Of a stretch of 14,291 nucleotides of DNA, positions 6,174 to 13,286 are shown in pieces. The stretch covers positions 1-14,291 of the forward strand of contig JBAZCN010000081.1 in assembly GCA_041655035.1 (NCBI GenBank). The letters are read 5' to 3'. This DNA comes from NAT127 sp041655035 (GTDB lineage: Bacteria > Pseudomonadota > Gammaproteobacteria > Pseudomonadales > Porticoccaceae). Below the pieces are notes generated by a model. It did not search any database. It was not told the origin of the DNA and was given only the letters and a program-made list of their open reading frames with translations. How positions within the stretch are numbered: position 1 is the stretch's first letter; the number at the start of each line of letters is the position of its first letter. The position numbers were made by a program, and so were the translations under genes.

Positions 6174-7049
6174 ATGCAAATAACCTCCAATTGGCCGCTG
6201 CCCGCCAACGGCGTCCGCTTCCTGATCCCGTCCCTTATCGTCAGCCAACTGATCTCGCATCCCCTCAGCGAAGGCCTTTACCCTGTGGCCATGGGCTACT
6301 ATCCCGATGCCCACGGCCACCGCATGCAACGCCAGCGACTTGCCAACTACCTGCTGATCTACTGTATCGGCGGCAAGGGAACGCTGACCAGCGGCGACAA
6401 GCACTATCGCATTACCGGGGGCGACCTGGTTCTTCTCCCCCGCGACCGCGCCCACGCTTACAAAGCCGACCAAAAAGACCCCTGGACCATCTACTGGCTG
6501 CATTTCGATGGCCGCCTGGCGGAGCCGTTCTGCCAGCATGCCCAGATGACCGCACCGCGCCTCAGCATCGGCGTGCAACCGAGGGTGGTCAGAGTGTTCG
6601 ACGGCCTGACGGATCTGCGCCGGGGCAGCCATCAACTGGCGGAATTCATCCAGGGCTGCCACCAGTTGCAGGCTCTGCTGAGTTATATCGCCCTGCTCAC
6701 CCGCCAGCAATTGCCGCGCAGCGGCAAGTTGCTGAACCTCGAACAGCTGCGGGCCCTGATGCAAGAGCGCATCCACAGCCAATTGGACCTCGCCAGCCTC
6801 GCCGCCGAAGCCAACGTATCCAAATACCATTTCGCGAAGAAATTCAAAGCCCTTACCGGCTCATCGCCGATCCAGTACTTCATCAACATGAAGATGCAGC
6901 GGGCCTGCTATCTGCTGGACAGCAGCCGGCAGTCCGTCAAGGAGGTGGCCGCCAGCCTCGGTTACGACGACGTCTATTACTTCTCCCGACTGTTCAAGAA
7001 AACCATCGGGTTGTCGCCCAGCCAATACCGGCAAAACCGCCACCGCTGA
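6174..7049 (+). CDS. AraC-family transcriptional regulator, MmsR-like activator of the valine operon
   Basis: A 291-residue regulator with an N-terminal cupin-like sensor domain (about 40-125, including YLLIYCIGGKGTL and GGDLVLLPRDRAHAY) and a C-terminal AraC DNA-binding domain with two helix-turn-helix units (about 204-229 and 253-277, ending SRLFKKTIGLSPSQYR). It is divergent from the catabolic operon, separated by 171 bp that hold a tandem repeat fitting its expected site. In P. aeruginosa the AraC-type MmsR next to mmsAB activates them in response to a valine intermediate; the same role is inferred here. The effector is likely 3-hydroxyisobutyrate or valine but cannot be read from sequence. 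The ribosome-binding site (AGGT, 8 bases upstream) is weak. Confidence 0.88.
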   Translation: MQITSNWPLPANGVRFLIPSLIVSQLISHPLSEGLYPVAMGYYPDAHGHRMQRQRLANYLLIYCIGGKGTLTSGDKHYRITGGDLVLLPRDRAHAYKADQKDPWTIYWLHFDGRLAEPFCQHAQMTAPRLSIGVQPRVVRVFDGLTDLRRGSHQLAEFIQGCHQLQALLSYIALLTRQQLPRSGKLLNLEQLRALMQERIHSQLDLASLAAEANVSKYHFAKKFKALTGSSPIQYFINMKMQRACYLLDSSRQSVKEVAASLGYDDVYYFSRLFKKTIGLSPSQYRQNRHR

Positions 7050-7320
7050 CCGGCTGCCGGCGCCATCGCCATAGCATCAGGCAAAGCATCGTCATCGGCG
7101 CACCAAGGGCCAGCGGCACGACAAGGCGCGGCCTGTAGGTCAGCACTACCATCAGCAGAGCGGACGCGATACTCAACGCCGCCGTCCACAGTGCAAGACC
7201 CACCGACACCCCAACATCGGCGGCGAGCTGCACTTTATCCCCGAGCGACCGAACACCATCCGGGTGACCGCGCCTGTCGCAAACGGCATCCCACCCTGAA
7301 CCCCGCCCGGAGGCGGTCAT
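6994..7320 (-). CDS. possible small two-helix membrane protein (uncertain)
   Basis: I do not recognise this. The 108-residue frame starts with an ATG that overlaps the tyrS stop as ATGA and ends 56 bp inside the 3' end of the AraC-family gene, on the other strand. Residues 36-61 and 66-84 are strongly hydrophobic (for example LWTAALSIASALLMVVL) and are separated by a basic RPR turn, with WRWRR after the second helix. This is the pattern of a small inner-membrane hairpin protein. Against it: the ribosome-binding site is poor, the first 30 residues look unstructured, and the C-terminus runs into a gene on the opposite strand. If it is not real, 7050-7316 holds no gene, only a weak 5-bp hairpin at 7303-7316. 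Confidence 0.33.
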   Translation of the reverse strand: MTASGRGSGWDAVCDRRGHPDGVRSLGDKVQLAADVGVSVGLALWTAALSIASALLMVVLTYRPRLVVPLALGAPMTMLCLMLWRWRRQPVSGGGFAGIGWATTRWFS

Positions 7321-8612
7321 TCCATCGTGAACAGGTGGTAACTTTTTTTCCCCAAACGCACCAGGAAGAAGCGCCCGTACCGGGCGTTGGCGGCATCGAA
7401 GCAGCGGGCCGCGTGGACATTGTCATCCAGGGTACGGGGCTCGCCGTTGATCAGCACCGCGCCGCGACCCAGGGCATCCTTGACCTGCTTGCCGGAAGGG
7501 GCAAGGCCATGGTCCACCAGCAGCGTGGTCAGCGGCTTTTGCAGCTCCTCGCCGGTCAGCGCGCTGGACGGCAGCCCGTCCTGGCATAGGGCGGCGAAAT
7601 CCTGCTCCGACAGATTCTCCGCGGCACCGCTGAACAGGGCCTGGGTGATCCGCTCGGCGGCGCGCAGCCCCTCGTCGCCATGAACCAGGGTGGTGATCTC
7701 CCGGGCGAGCACCGTCTGGGCGGACTTGCGGCCCTCGGTCGCGGCGTCGGTCCGCTCGATATCGGCGATCTCCGCCACCGGCAGGAAGGTGAAGTAGCGC
7801 AGGAAACGGTAGACGTCCGCATCGGCGGTGCCGAGCCAGAACTGATAGAAGCTGTAGGGCGAGGTCCGGCCGGCATCGAGCCAGACGGTGCCGCTCTCGG
7901 TCTTGCCGAACTTAGTGCCGTCGGCCTTGGTGACCAGTGGCAGCGTCATACCGTACACCTGGCTGCGGTTGAGCCGCCGGGTGAGGTCGATACCGCTGGT
8001 GATATTGCCCCACTGGTCACTGCCGCCGATCTGCAGGGTGCAGTCATGACGACGGTTGAGTTCGGCGAAATCGTAGGATTGCAGCAGTGAGTAAGTAAAC
8101 TCGGTGAACGAGATACCCTCGCCCTCCCGCTCGATCCGCTGCTTGACGGACTCCTTGTTGATCATCCCATTGACCGAGAAGTGCTTGCCCACGTCGCGCA
8201 GAAAATCGAGGATCGACAGCTCATGGGTCCAGTCGAAATTGTTGACCACCAGCGCCGAACTGGCGCCGCAGTCGAAATCGATGAACTGGCTGATCTGGCG
8301 GCGCAGGCTCTCGGTCCAGCCGGCCACCACCTCGGGAGTGTTGAGTTTGCGCTCCTGGGCCTTGAAGCTGGGATCGCCAATCAGGCCGGTGGCGCCGCCC
8401 ACCAGGGCGATGGGCCTGTGGCCCGCCAACTGGAAGCGACGCAACGCCAGCAGGGGCACCAGGTGGCCGATATGAAGGCTGTCGGCGGTGGGGTCGAAGC
8501 CGCCGTAAAGGGTGCGCGGCTCATCCAGGTGGGACGCCAACTGATCATCCCCGGAAAGCTGGGCGATCAAGCCCCGCGCCTGCAAATCCGCAATCAAATT
8601 CAAGCCCGCCAT
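7317..8612 (-). CDS. tyrS: tyrosyl-tRNA synthetase
   Basis: This cytoplasmic class I synthetase charges tRNA-Tyr with tyrosine using ATP. The 431-residue product has HIGH at 47-50, the tyrosine-binding segment around QIGGSDQWGN (194-203), and KFGKT at 234-238, the bacterial TyrS form of KMSKS. A C-terminal S4-like RNA-binding domain lies at about 360-425. Length is close to E. coli TyrS (424). The start MAGLNLI at 8612 fits the family N-terminus; an open extension to 8681 adds a hydrophobic stretch not found in the family. It is divergent from the M23 peptidase gene. Since some pseudomonads carry two synthetases (TyrS and TyrZ), this copy could correspond to TyrZ by its neighbours. Confidence 0.95.
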   Translation of the reverse strand: MAGLNLIADLQARGLIAQLSGDDQLASHLDEPRTLYGGFDPTADSLHIGHLVPLLALRRFQLAGHRPIALVGGATGLIGDPSFKAQERKLNTPEVVAGWTESLRRQISQFIDFDCGASSALVVNNFDWTHELSILDFLRDVGKHFSVNGMINKESVKQRIEREGEGISFTEFTYSLLQSYDFAELNRRHDCTLQIGGSDQWGNITSGIDLTRRLNRSQVYGMTLPLVTKADGTKFGKTESGTVWLDAGRTSPYSFYQFWLGTADADVYRFLRYFTFLPVAEIADIERTDAATEGRKSAQTVLAREITTLVHGDEGLRAAERITQALFSGAAENLSEQDFAALCQDGLPSSALTGEELQKPLTTLLVDHGLAPSGKQVKDALGRGAVLINGEPRTLDDNVHAARCFDAANARYGRFFLVRLGKKSYHLFTME

Positions 8613-8683
8613 GGTCGATTCCGCCCCTGTTGCCCACTGCCAATTGAAAAAAAGCGCAAACCTTACAACATCCTTCAGCAATT

Positions 8684-8712
8684 ACAAGAGCGCCAAAAAC
8701 GGCAAATGTCAA
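8684..8712 (-). promoter_or_regulatory. candidate tyrS promoter
   Basis: The minus strand has a perfect -35 TTGACA (8712 to 8707). At a 17-bp spacing the -10 would be TCTTGT (8689 to 8684), which matches only three of six consensus bases. No other good -10 is placed correctly. The start would be some 65 bases before the tyrS ATG; the leader includes a run of seven U (template A-run 8647-8653). Confidence 0.35.
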
Positions 8713-8720
8713 ATCAAGGG

Positions 8721-8749
8721 TTCCTGTAGTGGAAAGATTTTGTTATAAA
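8721..8749 (+). promoter_or_regulatory. candidate promoter of the peptidase-anmK run
   Basis: An extended -10, TGTTATAAA, has TG at 8741-8742 and TATAAA at 8744-8749. A partial -35, TTCCTG, lies at 8721-8726 with a 17-bp spacer. An extended -10 can make up for the poor -35. The start would be near 8756, about 37 bases before the ATG of the peptidase gene. Confidence 0.42.
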
Positions 8750-8792
8750 GAGGCGCCTTGACCAAGATGCTAACAAAACCCCGAGACTTTTT

Positions 8793-10160
8793 ATGTCCAC
8801 AAGGCAGAATCCTCCTGACTTCTGGGAAACCTTGTTTTCCAGCGCACTGCCCAAGACCCACCTGTACGCGGCCGCCGCGATGGCAGCGACCCTGGTGTTG
8901 TTGCTGGTGCTCACCCCCTCCCGGGACGTCTCGGCGTATCGCGATGCCAATCTATTGGAAATTCAGATTCCCAACGCCAAGAGCCTTTATCAGGAACTGA
9001 ATCGCCAGCTCGCCGAGTCCCAGGCTCTGGAGCCCGCTTCCATGGCCGCCCCCGAGCCGGTCCTGACCTGGCGGGTGCAGAAGGTCAAGCCCGGTGACAA
9101 CCTGTCGGCGATTTTCAGCCGCCTGACCCGCCCTCACAGTGATGTCCATGCCGTGGCCCACGCCACCACCAACGCCGACGTGCTGAAGAAACTGCAACCC
9201 GGCGAAACCATCGCCGTGGCCCTGGATGTCGACAACAACCTCGCCGAAGTGATCTACGAGCGCTCCGCCCTGGAGTCCTATCGCTTCATCCGCACCGACG
9301 CCGGTTACGACAGCGAAAAGATTGCCCGCGAGACCATCAAGAACCAGGCTTTCAGCCATGCCACCATCGAGCACTCGCTGTCTCTCGACGGCGCCCGTGC
9401 CGGCCTCAGCCACAATATGATCATGCAACTGGCCAATATCTTTGCCTGGGATATCGACTTCGCCCTGGACATCCGCAAAGGCGATACCTTCACCATCGTC
9501 TTCGAGGAAGAAACCCTCGATGGCAAGAAAGTGCGGGAAGGCAATGTGCTGGCTGCCGAGTTCACCAACCAGGGCAAGCTCTACCAGGCGGTACGCTACC
9601 AGGACAGCGACGGCAATGTCGGCTATTACACCCCCCAGGGGCACCCGATGCGCAAAGCGTTCCTTCGCGCACCACTGGACTTCACCCGGGTCAGTTCCAA
9701 TTTCGACCCGCGCCGCCTGCACCCCATCCTGAAGACCGTCCGCCCCCATCGCGGCGTCGACTATGCGGCGCCCACCGGTACTCCCGTCCATTCCGCGGGC
9801 AGCGGCAAGGTGATCGAATCCGGCTACAAGGCCAGCAACGGCAATTATGTCGTGGTTCAGCACGGCGGCAAATACATGACCAAATACCTGCACCTTCACA
9901 AGCGCTCGGTGAAGACAGGGCAGATGGTCAAGCAGGGTGAGCAGCTCGGCACCGTCGGTTCCACTGGCTACGCCACCGGCCCCCACCTGCACTACGAATT
10001 CCTGGTCAACGGCGTCCACACCGATCCTCGCACCGTGGCGCTACCCAAGGCGGACCCGATCGAGAAGCAACAATTGGCCGACTTCGTCCGCCAGACTGCT
10101 CCGCTGTTCACCCAACTCGCCAGCTATCGCGCCACCCAGCTCGCCTACCTGTCACAATAG
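8793..10160 (+). CDS. M23-family murein DD-endopeptidase, membrane-anchored (MepM-like)
   Basis: A 455-residue zinc peptidase that should cut peptide cross-links in periplasmic peptidoglycan. A single uncleaved membrane anchor is at about residues 24-41 (AAAAMAATLVLLLVL) with a short cytoplasmic N-terminus. A LysM/OapA-like region follows (WRVQKVKPGDNLSAIF, 93-108), then a linker domain. The LytM/M23 catalytic domain spans about 300-410, with zinc ligands His319 and Asp323 (HRGVD) and the HLH motif at 398-400. The layout matches MepM/YebA. Nine bases separate its stop from anmK, so the two are almost certainly co-transcribed, pairing wall cutting with recycling of the sugar released. The ribosome-binding site (GAGA) is weak. 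Which cross-links it cuts is not shown by the sequence. Confidence 0.9.
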   Translation: MSTRQNPPDFWETLFSSALPKTHLYAAAAMAATLVLLLVLTPSRDVSAYRDANLLEIQIPNAKSLYQELNRQLAESQALEPASMAAPEPVLTWRVQKVKPGDNLSAIFSRLTRPHSDVHAVAHATTNADVLKKLQPGETIAVALDVDNNLAEVIYERSALESYRFIRTDAGYDSEKIARETIKNQAFSHATIEHSLSLDGARAGLSHNMIMQLANIFAWDIDFALDIRKGDTFTIVFEEETLDGKKVREGNVLAAEFTNQGKLYQAVRYQDSDGNVGYYTPQGHPMRKAFLRAPLDFTRVSSNFDPRRLHPILKTVRPHRGVDYAAPTGTPVHSAGSGKVIESGYKASNGNYVVVQHGGKYMTKYLHLHKRSVKTGQMVKQGEQLGTVGSTGYATGPHLHYEFLVNGVHTDPRTVALPKADPIEKQQLADFVRQTAPLFTQLASYRATQLAYLSQ

Positions 10161-10169
10161 TGGCCACCG

Positions 10170-11288
10170 ATGGCTGAGCTGGAGCGCTATATCGGCCTGA
10201 TGTCCGGCACCAGCATCGACGCCATCGATGCCGTGCTGTTGGAGTTCGACGCCGCCGGGCCCAGGGTCAGCAGCTCGCACTCGACGGCCATTCCAGCCCC
10301 CCTCCGCGATGCCATCGTCAACCTCTGCCTCCCCGGCAATGATCATCTCGACCTGCTCGGCGCTACCGACCGCGCACTGGGCGAGCTGTTTGCCCAGGCC
10401 GCGCTGGGACTGATCGCCGGGGCCGGGCTCACCGCCGAGGACATTATCGCCATCGGCAGTCACGGCCAGACCGTGCGCCACCGGCCCAACGGCGAGCGCC
10501 CCTTCACTCTGCAGATTGCCGACCCCAACCTGATCGCCACCGCCACCGGCATTGCCACGGTGGCCGATTTCCGCCGCAAGGACATGGCCCTGGGCGGACA
10601 GGGCGCCCCCCTGGTGCCGGCCTTCCACCGTGCGGTTTTCCACCATCCGCAGCGGCACCGACTGATAGCGAACATCGGCGGCATCGGCAATGTTACCTGG
10701 ATCCCCGCCCAGGGCGCCGTCGCCGGCTTCGACACCGGCCCTGGCAACGGCCTGATGGACCAGTGGATCCAGCGCCACCAGGGCCGTCCTTATGACCAGG
10801 ATGGCCGTTGGGCAGCCAGCGGCGCGGTCGACAGCCAGCTTCTGGCGCACCTGCTTGACCACCCCTTTCTGACCCTGCCGGCACCCAAGAGTACCGGGCG
10901 CGAAGACTTCAACCTGCCCTGGCTGGATGCGGTCATCGCGCGTAGCGGATGCGGCGCTGCGCCCGCAGACGTGCAGGCCACGCTGGCGGTATATACCGCC
11001 ACCACCCTTGCCCGGGCGACAGCCCTGCTGCCCGGCGGTGAACGCGCAGACGAGGTCTATCTCTGCGGCGGCGGCGCCTACAATCGCCATCTGGTGTCAC
11101 TGCTCAGCGGCCTGCTGGCGCCGCTGCCGGTGGCGACCACCGGCGAGCTCGGCATTCCGCCCGAGCACGTCGAGGGCGCCGCCTTTGCCTGGCTCGCCCG
11201 CCAGCGCCTGCGGCAACTGCCGGGCTCGCTGGCGTCTGTGACCGGTGCCAGCCGCGATGCGGTGCTCGGCGCCCTGTATCTCCCCTGA
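10170..11288 (+). CDS. anmK: 1,6-anhydro-N-acetylmuramic acid kinase
   Basis: This cytoplasmic kinase opens the anhydro ring of 1,6-anhydro-MurNAc and phosphorylates it to MurNAc-6-phosphate, a step in recycling peptidoglycan fragments made by lytic transglycosylases. The 372-residue product starts with the ATP-binding segment GLMSGTSIDAIDAV (9-22), has VADFRRKDMALGGQGAPLVP (131-150), ANIGGIGNVTWI (167-178) and GFDTGPGN (187-194). Asp188 in the last motif is at the position of the proposed catalytic base. Length is normal for AnmK. It follows the M23 peptidase after 9 bp and precedes the polyphosphate kinase gene by 19 bp. Confidence 0.95.
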   Translation: MAELERYIGLMSGTSIDAIDAVLLEFDAAGPRVSSSHSTAIPAPLRDAIVNLCLPGNDHLDLLGATDRALGELFAQAALGLIAGAGLTAEDIIAIGSHGQTVRHRPNGERPFTLQIADPNLIATATGIATVADFRRKDMALGGQGAPLVPAFHRAVFHHPQRHRLIANIGGIGNVTWIPAQGAVAGFDTGPGNGLMDQWIQRHQGRPYDQDGRWAASGAVDSQLLAHLLDHPFLTLPAPKSTGREDFNLPWLDAVIARSGCGAAPADVQATLAVYTATTLARATALLPGGERADEVYLCGGGAYNRHLVSLLSGLLAPLPVATTGELGIPPEHVEGAAFAWLARQRLRQLPGSLASVTGASRDAVLGALYLP

Positions 11289-11307
11289 CCGCGGGACCAG
11301 CCTCCCG

Positions 11308-12105
11308 ATGCCCGACGCACCGCAACTTGACAATGTCGACCTGAATCTGCGGCTGGCCGATGCCGAATCCTATCAGGGCCGCCTGAAGGCCCTCCAGGAC
11401 CGTCTGACCCGGCTCCAGGCCGCCTGCTTTCACCAGCGCCGCCGGGCGGTGCTGGTCTTCGAGGGCTGGGACGCCAGCGGCAAGGGCGGCGCCATCCGCC
11501 GCCTGGCGGAAAAGCTCGACCCTCGCTCCTACCGGGTACACGCCACTGGCAAGCCCAGCGACACCGAGCTGAACGAGCATTACCTGCAGCGCTTCTGGCG
11601 CAACATCCCCCAGCAGGGGCACATCGCCATTTTCGACCGCAGCTGGTATGGCCGCGTATTGGTGGAGCGCATCGAGAAGCTGGCCAGCAGCACCGCCTGG
11701 CGGCGGGCCTACCGTGAAATCAATGAATTCGAGCGCCAGCTCCACGACGATGGCATCGTTCTCGTCAAGGTACTGCTCCATATCAGCCAGGACGAACAGC
11801 TGCGCCGCTTCGTCGAACGCCTCGACAACCCGGACAAGAACTGGAAACTGAACGAAGAGGACCTGCGCAATCGCACTCAGGCAAACGATTACCGGCGCGC
11901 TTATCAAGACATGCTGGACAACACCCACACCGGCCACGCGCCCTGGACGGTGATCCCGGGCGAGCACAAGTGGTATGCCCGCGTAGCGGTGCTGGAGGTG
12001 GTGGTGGCCACCCTGGAGCGGTTTATCGAACCGGCGGTTCCCCGGCTGAGTGACGCGCAGATCCGCGCTGCAAAAAAAGCCCTGGGATTGGCTCCCGGAA
12101 AGTGA
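11308..12105 (+). CDS. PPK2-family polyphosphate kinase, single domain
   Basis: A 265-residue enzyme that moves phosphate between inorganic polyphosphate and a nucleotide. It has a Walker A, GWDASGKGG (53-61), the lid-proximal stretch HYLQRFWRNIP (91-101), and a Walker B, IFDRSWYGRVLVERI (108-122). FEGWDASGKGG and FDRSWYGRVLVERI are closest, as I recall, to polyphosphate:AMP phosphotransferase domains, but such enzymes often have two fused domains and this one has one. AMP versus ADP or GDP as acceptor cannot be decided here. It is the last gene of the rightward run, 19 bp after anmK and 27 bp from the convergent erpA stop. It is not part of the gene order I remember for this locus in pseudomonads, so it may be a later addition. 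The start at 11308 is chosen by position; upstream frame residues overlap anmK. Confidence 0.9.
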   Translation: MPDAPQLDNVDLNLRLADAESYQGRLKALQDRLTRLQAACFHQRRRAVLVFEGWDASGKGGAIRRLAEKLDPRSYRVHATGKPSDTELNEHYLQRFWRNIPQQGHIAIFDRSWYGRVLVERIEKLASSTAWRRAYREINEFERQLHDDGIVLVKVLLHISQDEQLRRFVERLDNPDKNWKLNEEDLRNRTQANDYRRAYQDMLDNTHTGHAPWTVIPGEHKWYARVAVLEVVVATLERFIEPAVPRLSDAQIRAAKKALGLAPGK

Positions 12106-12132
12106 CAACGGCGGGGTCAGGGCGGCGGGCTG

Positions 12133-12480
12133 TCAGATGGAAAAAGAGGACCCGCAACCACAGGTCGCCTTGGCGTTGGGGTTGGTGACCAGGAACCGGG
12201 AGCCGTGCAGCCCCTCCTCGTAATCCACCTGGGAACCCTGGAGATACTGGATGCTCAATGCATCCACCAATACCTGGACCCCGTCCTTCTCTATCACCGT
12301 GTCATCCTCGGCAACGACCTCGTCGAAAGTAAAGCCGTACTGGAAACCGGAACAACCGCCACCAGTGACGAAGACTCGCAGCTTGAGATCGGGATTGCCC
12401 TCCTCGGTCACCAGATTGTGCACCTTGGTGACCGCAGCGGAGGTGACCTGCAGAGGGGTAGGGGTAAATGTTTCGATCAC
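12133..12480 (-). CDS. erpA: iron-sulfur cluster insertion protein ErpA
   Basis: An A-type carrier that receives Fe-S clusters from the ISC scaffold and delivers them to apo-enzymes. From the GTG at 12480 it has 115 residues with all three conserved cysteines: Cys43 in VTGGGCSGFQYGF, and Cys107 and Cys109 in the C-terminal TCGCGSSFSI. GTG is chosen because it gives the usual family length and N-terminus (ETFTPTPLQ, like Pseudomonas ESFTPTALQ) and has AGGAG 11 bases upstream. An ATG at 12501 would add seven residues but has no ribosome-binding site and would bury that AGGAG in its codons 2-4. It is convergent with the PPK2 gene and has its own promoter. Confidence 0.93.
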   Translation of the reverse strand: MIETFTPTPLQVTSAAVTKVHNLVTEEGNPDLKLRVFVTGGGCSGFQYGFTFDEVVAEDDTVIEKDGVQVLVDALSIQYLQGSQVDYEEGLHGSRFLVTNPNAKATCGCGSSFSI

Positions 12481-12514
12481 GGGTACTGATACTCCTGGCA
12501 TATAACCACTGGCA

Positions 12515-12546
12515 ATAACCAAGCAATGGACTCGGGTATTCTAGCA
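12515..12546 (-). promoter_or_regulatory. erpA promoter with IscR type 1-like site
   Basis: The minus strand has an extended -10, TGCTAGAAT (12546 to 12538), with no clear -35. Overlapping it, the plus-strand stretch 12515-12539 starts ATAACC and ends CGGGTAT. By eye it agrees with the 25-base IscR type 1 consensus of E. coli, as I recall it, at 18 positions, counting degenerate ones. A repressor bound there would cover the -10 and start site. E. coli erpA is known to be under IscR control, which makes the match more credible. Confidence 0.4.
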
Positions 12547-12560
12547 CGAAAGCCCGACGC

Positions 12561-12570
12561 CCGTGCACGG
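12561..12570. repeat. 10-bp perfect palindrome between DUF6776-like gene and erpA promoter
   Basis: CCGTGCACGG is a perfect palindrome located 8 bases past the stop codon of the DUF6776-like gene. On the minus strand it is followed, after GGCGTCGGGC, by only three U, so it is at best a poor terminator. Some termination or read-through control is expected here because the erpA promoter lies directly downstream. Confidence 0.3.
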
Positions 12571-12577
12571 CCTTTTG

Positions 12578-13279
12578 TCAGGACTCCGTGACCTGCCACG
12601 GAAACTCGACGATGCGCAGTGAACTGGGATCGTTCTTTTCGAGCACCGACAGCACCACCTTGGAGGGCACGAAGTCCGCCGGCAAAACAAAAGTGCCCCG
12701 CAATACCTTGAAATACCTGAAGCGGATGGACAAGCCGTCGCCCTGCATCGACAGATCCGCCTCGTTGAAGGGGATCGACGCCGGCTCCCCCTGGCGCTGG
12801 CCATCGATGGACAGCGATACCGAAACATCCGCCGACTCATTGAGATTCGCCCTGCGGCGCACCACGATGCGGTATTGAAAGCTGTCGAGTCCGGGCGCCC
12901 GGCGCAGGGTCAGGCCATCGACATGCAATCCGGAGGGTTCGTCGTACTCGTCGAGCAGATGGCGGTAGAGATTGAGTTCGCTCTCCTGCAGGGCCAGCGC
13001 CGACTGCAGGCCGGCCACCTCCTGGCGCATCTCTTCGAGAGAGACACTGTCGACCTTGTCCGCCATTTCGCGGTTGACCAGATCCTGGCGCAAACGCGCC
13101 ATCTCATCCTGGGCTGCCAGCAAGTCCTGCTGCTGGGCGCGGTACGCTTCCATGGCGGCGCCGTAGTAGCGGCCGCCGGCCAGATAAGCACCTGTCAGCA
13201 GCGCCCCGCACAGACCTGCAAGCAACAGCCAGCGACGCCGGCCGCGGACCGCAGCGAGGGTGCTCTGCAGACTCGCCAT
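12578..13279 (-). CDS. membrane-anchored coiled-coil protein, DUF6776-like
   Basis: Function unknown. The 233-residue product has a basic N-terminus (RGRRR, 12-16), one membrane helix at about 17-36 (WLLLAGLCGALLTGAYLAGG) and then a heptad-rich, Gln/Glu-rich helix at about 44-110 likely to form a coiled coil. The C-terminal half is beta-rich with alternating charged and hydrophobic residues, probably periplasmic. A protein of this type sits between argC and erpA in pseudomonads, as I recall. The ATG at 13279 is 7 bp after the argC stop with GAGCGAGTG before it, so it is co-transcribed with argC. An in-frame extension upstream overlaps argC and is not needed. Confidence 0.78.
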   Translation of the reverse strand: MASLQSTLAAVRGRRRWLLLAGLCGALLTGAYLAGGRYYGAAMEAYRAQQQDLLAAQDEMARLRQDLVNREMADKVDSVSLEEMRQEVAGLQSALALQESELNLYRHLLDEYDEPSGLHVDGLTLRRAPGLDSFQYRIVVRRRANLNESADVSVSLSIDGQRQGEPASIPFNEADLSMQGDGLSIRFRYFKVLRGTFVLPADFVPSKVVLSVLEKNDPSSLRIVEFPWQVTES

Positions 13280-13286
13280 CACTCGC

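Noticed and set aside
7303..7316. Hairpin just after the tyrS stop as an intrinsic terminator
   Set aside because: Only five base pairs with a four-base loop and no U-run after it on the minus strand.
8613..8792. Riboswitch or T-box leader in front of tyrS
   Set aside because: No T-box sequence or specifier stem is visible, and gammaproteobacteria do not normally use T-boxes.
12103..12135. Inverted repeat TGACA...TGTCA spanning the facing stop codons of the PPK2 gene and erpA
   Set aside because: Five-base arms separated by 23 bases, partly dictated by the two stop codons; no U-run on either side, so a shared terminator is not supported.
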